From the NCBI GenBank assembly GCA_031279675.1, contig JAITIB010000065.1:1-5695 (forward strand): a stretch of DNA of 5,695 nt, in the 5' to 3' direction. The DNA comes from Puniceicoccales bacterium. GTDB lineage: Bacteria; Verrucomicrobiota; Verrucomicrobiia; Opitutales; UBA953. Below, piece after piece: positions 1-5,093 of this stretch; position 1 is the stretch's first letter, and each line of letters opens with the position of its first letter. A program made the translations under genes and the position numbers. Under the pieces are notes generated by a model, which had not been told where the DNA came from, did no database searches, and saw nothing but the letters and a program-made list of their open reading frames with translations.

Positions 1-398
1 GTGGCGGGAAAGTGCGAGAAGTCGGGCGTGGCGATGAGGACGGCGTCGATCTGATTGGCCATCTTGTCGAACATCTTGCGGAAGTCTTGAAAACGCGGCA
101 CGTGCGCAAAGCGTTGCATTGGGGATTTTGCGGTGTTGGGCGGCTTGCCAGCGGTCTTTCCGACGCGCGGGCCGTCGATTTCCGTGTCGCAGAGGGCGAC
201 GATTTCAGCGAGCCCTGTCCTGTGGAGCGCACCGATGTCAAACGCGCCTTGGTTGCCGACACCGATGCAGGCGAGGCGGACTTTTTGCCCGGTGCGCGCT
301 GTGGTCGGCTCGTCATCAGCCGCCCAGAGCGAGCGAGGGGAAATCATGGAAAAAGTGCCTGCGGCGAGAATGCCCTTGAGAAAACCGCGGCGTTGCAT
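1..398 (-). CDS. Gfo/Idh/MocA family oxidoreductase with Tat-type signal, N-terminal part (cut by window edge)
   Basis: Translating the minus strand from the ATG at 396-398 gives 132 open codons that run off the left edge. Residues 3-9 read RRGFLKG, a twin-arginine motif, followed by a short hydrophobic stretch and an Ala-rich end near residue 27, so export by the Tat system is likely. Residues 41-51 form the first strand and glycine loop of a Rossmann fold (GVGNQG at 46-51). An Asp at 71 ends the second strand (VALCD), where family members bind the NAD(P) ribose. ATPDFSH at 123-129 matches the family's conserved ATPD/STPDH-type motif. These proteins are NAD(P)-dependent sugar or sugar-alcohol oxidoreductases; the substrate cannot be told because the C-terminal domain is missing. 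An in-frame ATG nine codons upstream (423-425) is an alternative start. Neither start has a Shine-Dalgarno sequence, and I chose the one that puts the twin arginines near the N-terminus. It is divergent from the ACP-dehydratase gene. Confidence 0.85.
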   Translation of the reverse strand, partial: MQRRGFLKGILAAGTFSMISPRSLWAADDEPTTARTGQKVRLACIGVGNQGAFDIGALHRTGLAEIVALCDTEIDGPRVGKTAGKPPNTAKSPMQRFAHVPRFQDFRKMFDKMANQIDAVLIATPDFSHFPA

Positions 399-466
399 GG
401 GTGTGGGTTCGTAATGTTTGCGCATGACAGGATGGTGGTGAAGATTGTGTTGATGAATCCGTTTTG

Positions 467-479
467 TCCCGAAACGGGA
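467..479. promoter_or_regulatory. Perfect short inverted repeat in the divergent intergenic region, possible operator
   Basis: TCCCG-AAA-CGGGA is a perfect 5-bp-arm inverted repeat with a 3-bp centre. It lies 69 bp upstream of the preferred start of the minus-strand oxidoreductase (42 bp from the alternative start) and 65 bp upstream of the ACP-dehydratase start. A second perfect repeat, GCTGT-C-ACAGC, lies at 494-504. The position suits a regulator-binding site, but arms of 5 bp can occur by chance, and I could not place convincing -35/-10 elements. The call as an operator is inference only. Confidence 0.25.
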
Positions 480-543
480 AGCATGTAAGACACGCTGTCA
501 CAGCAATGTTCCCGGCCTCCATCAGCAAGGGGGTCGATTACCA

Positions 544-1518
544 ATGTTTTACAAAAAATGTTTGGCGTGCCCCGGCGAAATCTGGTTCCTTGGGCAATCT
601 GTGCAAAAACACATCCTCATGGAAGATCTCCCACCACAAGGCAATGAACAGGCCTCGGAACAGGCGTTGAGAGAATCGCTCAAACGCTGCTCACCCGAAA
701 CAATTGAGAGTGCCATCCAGTTCCGTAAAAACAAAAATCCGGAGCTCGCCAACCCCATCATCATCGGGATCCTTGCGCGATTCATAGACCCCGAACAACG
801 CGTCAAACTCCAAGGCGAATGCGACCACCTCCGCCTCATGGACGATCTCGGAGTGGATTCCCTCACCATGGTCGAGGTCATCATGCTCGTCGAGGAAGTC
901 CTGCATATCTCCGCTGAAAACGACGATCTGCGCGACCTGCGCACCATCGGAGACGTCAAGAGCTACGTCAACGCCGTCGCCCGCGGAATCCCGCCCCCCA
1001 CCCGGCCCCTGCGCCTCGACGTGGCCGAGATCGCCGATGTCATGCCACACCAGGCCCCGTTCCTCTTTCTTCAGGAAGCCGAACTGCGCCCCACCGAGGC
1101 CCGGGCCACCTATGCCATCTCCGGGCAGGAATACTTTTTCCAAGGTCATTTCAAGGACCGTCCCATCTTCCCGGCATCCCTCCAGATGGAAGCGCTCGGA
1201 CAACTCGGCGTCCTCTACCTCCTCAAAGGAAAACATCCCGGCATCACCGCGCCCGTGGATGCCTCCAAGATCTACTTCACCTCCTGCGGCAACGTCCGCA
1301 ACACCCGCTTCTGCCGTCCGGGCGATGTGCTCACGCTCACACTCCACCCCCGCCGTATCAAGCACCCCGTGGCCGTCTTCGACGGACATATCACCACGCA
1401 CAACCAGGAAAAAGCCGCCCGCGCCGAGGAAATCACCCTCACCTTTGACTACCTCCCCGGGCCCGGGGAACCGCCCGCGCACACCACACCACAGCCACAA
1501 TGCGAAACGCCGTCATAA
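544..1518 (+). CDS. Acyl carrier protein fused to FabZ-like hot-dog 3-hydroxyacyl-ACP dehydratase
   Basis: This 324-residue protein has two domains. Residues about 45-147 form an acyl carrier domain; the phosphopantetheine attachment motif is DLGVDSLTMVE, with Ser106 as the expected modified serine. Residues about 157-305 resemble the FabZ/FabA hot-dog dehydratase: MPHQAPFLFL with His169 matches the catalytic His motif, and HFKDRPIFPASLQMEALGQ at 202-220 matches the central helix, with Glu216 at the catalytic acid position. FabZ usually has PGVL where this protein has PASL. Expected role: carry an acyl chain and dehydrate the 3-hydroxyacyl intermediate, in the cytoplasm. The ketosynthase gene starts inside its 3' end, which suggests coupled translation. 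The start is uncertain: ATG 544 has AAGGGGG at 527-533 but with long spacing (10 nt). An in-frame ATG at 619 would remove 25 residues that do not look like part of the ACP domain. The C-terminal 20 residues are Pro/Thr-rich and probably disordered. Confidence 0.85.
   Translation: MFYKKCLACPGEIWFLGQSVQKHILMEDLPPQGNEQASEQALRESLKRCSPETIESAIQFRKNKNPELANPIIIGILARFIDPEQRVKLQGECDHLRLMDDLGVDSLTMVEVIMLVEEVLHISAENDDLRDLRTIGDVKSYVNAVARGIPPPTRPLRLDVAEIADVMPHQAPFLFLQEAELRPTEARATYAISGQEYFFQGHFKDRPIFPASLQMEALGQLGVLYLLKGKHPGITAPVDASKIYFTSCGNVRNTRFCRPGDVLTLTLHPRRIKHPVAVFDGHITTHNQEKAARAEEITLTFDYLPGPGEPPAHTTPQPQCETPS
1454..1469. repeat. 16-bp perfect GC palindrome just upstream of the ketosynthase start
   Basis: The sequence TCCCCGGGCCCGGGGA is fully self-complementary. 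It lies inside the 3' end of the ACP-dehydratase gene, in the stretch encoding its Leu-Pro-Gly-Pro-Gly tail, and ends 30 nt before the ketosynthase ATG. In RNA it could fold into a 6-bp GC-rich stem with a 4-nt loop. A role in controlling translation of the overlapping ketosynthase gene is possible but unproven. Confidence 0.5.
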
Positions 1519-2762
1519 CCGGACTCGGATTCATCACCAGCATCGGCAACGACAAATCCACCGTCGCCGCCAGCCTGCGCAAGCTCCAGCATGGGCTCGC
1601 CCCCTACGCCCCCTTTTGCGCCAACCCCTGCATTCCCGTCAAGCTCACCGGCGCCATCCGCGACTTCGACACCCTCTCGCCCGATGCCGAGGACTGGATC
1701 TTCCCTTCCCGTTACACCATACGCAGAGAACACCTGCGCTGCCTCGCCCCGCACGGACTCTACGCCTGCTGCGCACTCGAACAGGCGCTCGCCGACGCCG
1801 CCCTCTCACCCGGCCAAGTCAGCCACCCCTCCACCGGCATGTTCACCGCCTCCGCCGGCTCCGCATCCATGATGCACCACAACCTCACCCGCATGCACGC
1901 CAGCGGCGTTATGCGCTGCACACCCATGGGAGTCATCAACTCTGTCGCCGGCACACTCAACTTCAACCTCGTCGCCATCCATAAAATACTCGGCGCCACC
2001 TGCGGATTCTCCTCGGCCTGCGCCTCCTCCGCGCACGCCCTCGGCTACGCACTGGAGGAAATCCGCCACGCACGGCAAGACCGCATGATCGTCGTCGGCG
2101 GAGAGGACGGAAATCTCGAAGCCATCCTCCCCTTCGCCGGAATGCGCGCCCTCAGCACCACTGATGACCCCGCCCTCGCCTCGTGCCCCTTCGACAAAGC
2201 CCGCAGCGGCTTCGTCGGCACCGGCGGCGCCACCGCCATGATCCTTGAGGAGGAAACGCTCGCACGCGCACGCCAAGCCCACATCTATGCCCGGTTCACC
2301 GGCTGGGGCCAGGCCTCCGACGGACACAACCCAGCCATCTCCCACCCCGACGGAATCGGTCTCGCCACCAGCATGAAACGCTGCCTCGCCGATGCGGCGC
2401 AAACCCCCGCCACCGTGGACTACATCAACGCCCACGCCACCTCCACCCCCATCGGCGACCGCTCCGAGCTCATCGCCATAAACACAGTGTTCACCGGGGA
2501 AAAAAAACCTTCCGTCAGCAGCACCAAAGGCCTCACCGGACATGCCCTCTCCATGGCAAGCATTCTCGAAGCCGCCATCTGCTGCATCGCCCTCGACGAG
2601 CAGTTCATCCCCGGCAACGCCCATTTACGCAACCCCGACCCCGCCGCCGCCCCCCTTCCCCTCCCCCGCACAACACAAGAATCCCATCTGCGCACCGCCC
2701 TCACCAACAGCAGCGGATTCGGCGGCGCCAACGTCAGCCTCCTCTTCGAACGCGCCCCCTGA
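1500..2762 (+). CDS. Beta-ketoacyl-ACP synthase, FabF (KAS II) type
   Basis: The 420-residue product has the usual length of a FabF-type condensing enzyme, which joins an acyl chain to a malonyl-ACP-derived two-carbon unit with loss of CO2. The N-terminus, VITGLGFITSIGND, is the typical first strand of the thiolase fold. The complete Cys-His-His catalytic set is visible: Cys174 in FSSACASSAHALG, His312 in NAHATSTPIGD and His348 in STKGLTGHALSMA, with Lys343 just before it. The C-terminal NSSGFGGANVS at 403-413 matches the conserved glycine-rich loop. Because the active cysteine is present, it is not a chain-length-factor-like inactive partner. The ATG at 1500 overlaps the end of the ACP-dehydratase gene by 19 bp in another frame and has no Shine-Dalgarno sequence, so translation is probably coupled. 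Its partnership with the fused ACP-dehydratase suggests a dedicated acyl-chain pathway rather than housekeeping FabF, but a housekeeping role cannot be excluded. An A8 run at 2500-2507 stands out in this GC-rich gene. Confidence 0.93.
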   Translation: MRNAVITGLGFITSIGNDKSTVAASLRKLQHGLAPYAPFCANPCIPVKLTGAIRDFDTLSPDAEDWIFPSRYTIRREHLRCLAPHGLYACCALEQALADAALSPGQVSHPSTGMFTASAGSASMMHHNLTRMHASGVMRCTPMGVINSVAGTLNFNLVAIHKILGATCGFSSACASSAHALGYALEEIRHARQDRMIVVGGEDGNLEAILPFAGMRALSTTDDPALASCPFDKARSGFVGTGGATAMILEEETLARARQAHIYARFTGWGQASDGHNPAISHPDGIGLATSMKRCLADAAQTPATVDYINAHATSTPIGDRSELIAINTVFTGEKKPSVSSTKGLTGHALSMASILEAAICCIALDEQFIPGNAHLRNPDPAAAPLPLPRTTQESHLRTALTNSSGFGGANVSLLFERAP

Positions 2763-2871
2763 AACAGCACCGGCCAAGTCAACCCCCTCCACCCCGTTCC
2801 CCTTTTGGATTGTCACCCCCAACCCGCACCCTACAACACACCCCCACGCAACAACACCAATCCAACGCCAG
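2763..2871 (+). other. C-rich, G-poor intergenic gap between ketosynthase and dapA, possible Rho-loading region
   Basis: By hand count these 109 bases hold about 54 C and 12 G, and no obvious stem-loop. Long, unstructured C-rich, G-poor RNA is the type of sequence that Rho factor binds, so transcription could be reduced or ended here before dapA. I found no intrinsic terminator, no riboswitch-like structure and no clear promoter in it. Because the coding DNA downstream has the same skew, the composition may simply be that of the region. Confidence 0.3.
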
Positions 2872-3777
2872 ATGAGCACCACCACCCACCCACCCTATAC
2901 CGGCGCCTACACCGCACTCGTCACCCCATTCGACAACAATAACGAAATCCACTGGGACGACCTCCGGAACCTTGTCGAACACCAGATCACAAACGGCATC
3001 AACGGACTCGTCAGCGTCGGCACCACAGGCGAATCCCCCACGCTCGACACCTCCGAACACCTCGAAGTCATCGCCCGCACCCTCGAATACGCCCGGCACC
3101 GCGTCCCCGTTCTCGCCGGCACCGGCTCCAACTCCACCACCGAAGCCATTGCCCTCACCCGCCACGCCGACCAAGCCGGCGCGGACGCATTCCTCCTCGT
3201 CGCCCCCTACTATAACAGACCCACCCAGGAAGGCATCTACGAACACTTCCACGCCCTCGCCGACTCCACCGCCAAACCCATCATCCTCTATTCCATCCCC
3301 TCCCGCTGCGGCGTCGAGATTGCCACTGACACCATCGCCCGCCTCCACTCACGCCACCCCAACATTATCGGCATCAAAGAAGCCGGCGGCTCATGCGACA
3401 AAGTCAGCCAAATCGCCCGCACCCTCGGCCCCCGATTCCTCATCCATAGCGGAGACGACGCCCTCACCCTGCCCTTCATCGCCCTCGGCGCGCACGGCGT
3501 CATCTCCGTCGCATCCAACTGGCTCCCCCGCGAAATCACCCAACTCGTCCACCACGCCCGCACCAACAACACCGCCGCCGCCCTCCATCAACACAACCAA
3601 CTCGCCGACACCTTCAAAAAACTCTCCATCGAGACAAACCCGGTCCCCATCAAACACATCCTCGCCCGGACCCACCTCATCAGCACCCCCAACGTCCGCC
3701 TCCCCCTCACCCCCCTCACCCCCGCCAGCCGCGCAACCCTCGACGCCCACCTCAATACCCATGGGAAAAACAACTGA
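2872..3777 (+). CDS. dapA: 4-hydroxy-tetrahydrodipicolinate synthase (DapA)
   Basis: This 301-residue protein condenses pyruvate with aspartate semialdehyde, the first committed step of diaminopimelate and lysine synthesis, in the cytoplasm. It is a TIM-barrel enzyme close to the usual length (E. coli 292). Signature motifs are all present: GTTGES at 50-55, the YYNRPTQEG region at 113-121 with the paired tyrosines, Tyr140 and Arg145 in LYSIPSR, and the Schiff-base lysine Lys169 in IIGIKEAGG. SGDDALTLPF at 193-202 is also typical. E. coli has Asn where this protein has Ser141. At the lysine-feedback site, positions matching E. coli Ser48, His56, Asn80, Glu84 and Tyr106 are kept, while Ala49 is Pro56 and His53 is Thr60, so lysine inhibition may be altered (inference). 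The frame is open further upstream, but homology begins only at GAYTALVTPF (residues 11-20), which supports ATG 2872. No Shine-Dalgarno is visible. dapB follows 22 bp later. Confidence 0.96.
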   Translation: MSTTTHPPYTGAYTALVTPFDNNNEIHWDDLRNLVEHQITNGINGLVSVGTTGESPTLDTSEHLEVIARTLEYARHRVPVLAGTGSNSTTEAIALTRHADQAGADAFLLVAPYYNRPTQEGIYEHFHALADSTAKPIILYSIPSRCGVEIATDTIARLHSRHPNIIGIKEAGGSCDKVSQIARTLGPRFLIHSGDDALTLPFIALGAHGVISVASNWLPREITQLVHHARTNNTAAALHQHNQLADTFKKLSIETNPVPIKHILARTHLISTPNVRLPLTPLTPASRATLDAHLNTHGKNN

Positions 3778-3799
3778 CAGTCCCGCCCACCCACCCGCA

Positions 3800-4567
3800 A
3801 TGCCAGACCAGACCCGAAACATCCTCCTCAACGGCGCCAAAGGCCGCATGGGACAAGCCATCCTCCAAGCCATCACCACCACCAACAACCCCAAGCTTGC
3901 CATCACCGCGCCCCTCGACCAAGGCGACGACCCACGCCCCCACCTCCCCACCACCCACATCATCATAGACTACAGCCACCACACCGCCACCCCCGCCCTC
4001 GCCCGCCACGCAGCCGAGCACCACATCCCCCTCATCATCGGCACCACCGGACACACCCCCGAGGAACGCCGCCAAATCCTCGAAAGCACACACGGCAAAA
4101 TCCCCCTCGTCTGGGCCAGCAACTATTCCATCGGCGTCACCCTCCTGAACCACCTCGTCAAAATTGCCGCCACCACCCTCGATCCCACCTACCAAGTCGA
4201 ACTCCTCGAAATCCACCACCGGCATAAAAAAGACGCCCCCAGCGGCACAGCGGAAACCCTCCTCAACATCCTGCGCACCGCCCGCGCCCTCCCCCCCGAA
4301 AGTCTCCGCCACGGACGCACAGGACACACCGGCGAACGCCCCGGCGCCGAAATCGGCGTCCACGCCCTGCGCGGCGGCGACATCGTCGGCGAACACACCA
4401 TCCTCTTCCTTGGCGAAGGCGAACGCCTTGAGCTCACCCACAAAGCCACCGACCGCCACATCTTCGCCACCGGCACACTTCGCGCCGCCCAATGGATACT
4501 CACCCAACCCCCAGGCCTCTACGACATGGAATCCGTCCTCGGCCTTGCGCAAAATCACCCGGCATAA
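3800..4567 (+). CDS. dapB: 4-hydroxy-tetrahydrodipicolinate reductase (DapB)
   Basis: This protein reduces the DapA product to tetrahydrodipicolinate with NAD(P)H, so it catalyses the next step of the pathway. From ATG 3800 it has 255 residues (E. coli 273). The N-terminal Rossmann glycine motif is NGAKGRMG at 11-18. GTTG at 81-84 and the loop ASNYSIGV at 106-113 match the cofactor- and substrate-binding regions. The family signature ELLEIHHRHKKDAPSGTA spans 134-151, with His139, His140 and Lys143 matching E. coli His159, His160 and Lys163. GHTGER, GDIVGEHT and ERLELTHKA are further conserved blocks. The segment between the glycine motif and IIIDYSHH (residues 54-61) is shorter than in E. coli, which accounts for the reduced length. 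An in-frame ATG at 3761 overlapping dapA by 17 bp would add 13 residues; I preferred 3800 because the conserved fold begins immediately after it. Neither start has a Shine-Dalgarno sequence. Likely co-transcribed with dapA. Confidence 0.95.
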   Translation: MPDQTRNILLNGAKGRMGQAILQAITTTNNPKLAITAPLDQGDDPRPHLPTTHIIIDYSHHTATPALARHAAEHHIPLIIGTTGHTPEERRQILESTHGKIPLVWASNYSIGVTLLNHLVKIAATTLDPTYQVELLEIHHRHKKDAPSGTAETLLNILRTARALPPESLRHGRTGHTGERPGAEIGVHALRGGDIVGEHTILFLGEGERLELTHKATDRHIFATGTLRAAQWILTQPPGLYDMESVLGLAQNHPA

Positions 4568-4662
4568 TCGCCCCAAAACTCACTTAAAAAAAACATCTCC
4601 CTGTGAAAAGCCCCAAGCACGCGCAAACTTCACTTGGCCAACGTTTTTACGCCATTATCTCT
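4568..4662. other. Short intergenic stretch after dapB, no clear element
   Basis: This stretch is AT-richer than the genes and contains an A8 run at about 4587-4594 and a T5 run at about 4644-4648. A 5-bp CCAAG/CTTGG pairing with a long loop before the T run is too weak to call a terminator. I see no promoter, RNA gene or ORF in it. dapB transcription must end by a signal I cannot identify. Confidence 0.4.
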
Positions 4663-5044
4663 TCAACTTGAACATGCGTGTATTGGCGCCCATCGGCACA
4701 CCTCCGCCGAAAGCGACATTGCGTCAGCGTGCGGGGAGGATGGGTTGATGGAGAGGAAGCCGACGGCTTGGTCGGAGGGCAGGGAGACTTCGGCGGAATC
4801 CTCTGTGTAGCCTGCGATGGCGAGGGCAGCGATGCGTTGGGTGTATTTGTCGAGATCCTCGGTGCCCTCGGTGGCGGAGGTGAACCATAAAAGCGCCCTC
4901 CCCTGCGGCCCCCAACGCCTCCACCGCGGCCTTCGCAAAGCCTTCGCCCTTGCCCGTGTCTGGAAACTCTTCGCCCCAAGTAATGAACCCAAAAATGAAC
5001 CCAAAACTTCCGACTAACCCTGTGACTTTAGTCCCGCACTCCAA
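4663..5044 (-). pseudogene. Probable frameshifted remnant of an unrecognised minus-strand gene
   Basis: Two overlapping minus-strand frames together read like one protein. The first, open from about 5044 to 4889, includes TWGEEFPDTGKGEGFAKAAV and EALGAAGEGAF. The second, from about 4885 to the stop at 4663, includes WFTSATEGTEDLDKYTQR and AGYTEDSAEVSLPSDQAV. Both use C- or G-ending codons like the neighbouring genes, for example a long run ending in GCC, ATC, GAC, TAC and ACC in the second frame. Moving from one frame to the other needs a single-base change near 4886-4892, beside a TTTT run. The upstream end is only a few bases past the terminator of the next gene and has no clear ATG or Shine-Dalgarno (only a TTG at 5042-5044), so a 5' truncation is likely too. 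I do not recognise the family and see no catalytic motif. It could also be two unrelated chance ORFs, or a real gene carrying a sequencing error. Confidence 0.4.
4982..5005. repeat. 12-bp exact tandem duplication
   Basis: The unit AATGAACCCAAA occurs twice in a row without mismatch. It lies in the 5' part of the presumed minus-strand remnant, where it encodes the duplicated Gly-Phe-Ile-Phe block. Replication slippage is the simplest explanation, and it fits a stretch that is not under coding constraint. Confidence 0.7.
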
Positions 5045-5071
5045 AAAAAAGGGAGAGCGTTTTGCTCTCCC
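5043..5071 (-). terminator. Intrinsic terminator of the PEP-CTERM gene
   Basis: On the minus strand an 8-bp perfect GC-rich stem (GGGAGAGC paired with GCTCTCCC, 5-base loop at 5059-5063) is followed directly by eight T residues (the A run at 5043-5050 on the plus strand). It lies 22 bp downstream of the stop codon of the minus-strand PEP-CTERM gene, exactly where a Rho-independent terminator is expected. On the plus strand the hairpin is followed only by an interrupted T-rich stretch, so termination in that direction would be weaker. Confidence 0.9.
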
Positions 5072-5093
5072 CTGTTTTGAGTTTTTATGCCGA

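Noticed and set aside
12..488. Plus-strand ORF of 158 codons at the left edge
   Set aside because: It is the antisense shadow of the minus-strand Gfo/Idh/MocA gene, whose frame has clear Tat, Rossmann and ATPD motifs.
691..1500. Long minus-strand ORF opposite the ACP-dehydratase gene
   Set aside because: Gly/Val/Glu-rich translation without motifs, fully opposite a gene with recognised catalytic residues; long shadow frames are expected from the C-biased third positions.
1806..2624. Minus-strand ORF of 272 codons opposite the ketosynthase
   Set aside because: Low-complexity Gly/Ala/Val composition and no family motif; it is a shadow of the KAS gene.
2542..2871. Upstream extension of the dapA frame by 110 codons
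   Set aside because: The added residues are Pro/Ser/Thr-rich, overlap the ketosynthase gene and do not belong to the DapA fold, which begins just after ATG 2872.
2972..3799. Upstream extension of the dapB frame through dapA
   Set aside because: Low-complexity Ser/Pro/Thr translation that is a shadow of dapA; the conserved DapB fold starts just after ATG 3800.
3752..4576. Minus-strand ORF of 274 codons opposite dapB
   Set aside because: Gly/Val/Asp-rich composition without motifs; shadow of dapB.
4614..4648. Possible terminator after dapB (CCAAG...CTTGG followed by a T run)
   Set aside because: Only 5 bp of stem, a long loop and a gap before the T run; too weak to call.
4164..4748. Plus-strand ORF overlapping the 3' half of dapB and the region after it
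   Set aside because: Its first part is a shadow of dapB and the rest has no protein-like motif or conserved start.
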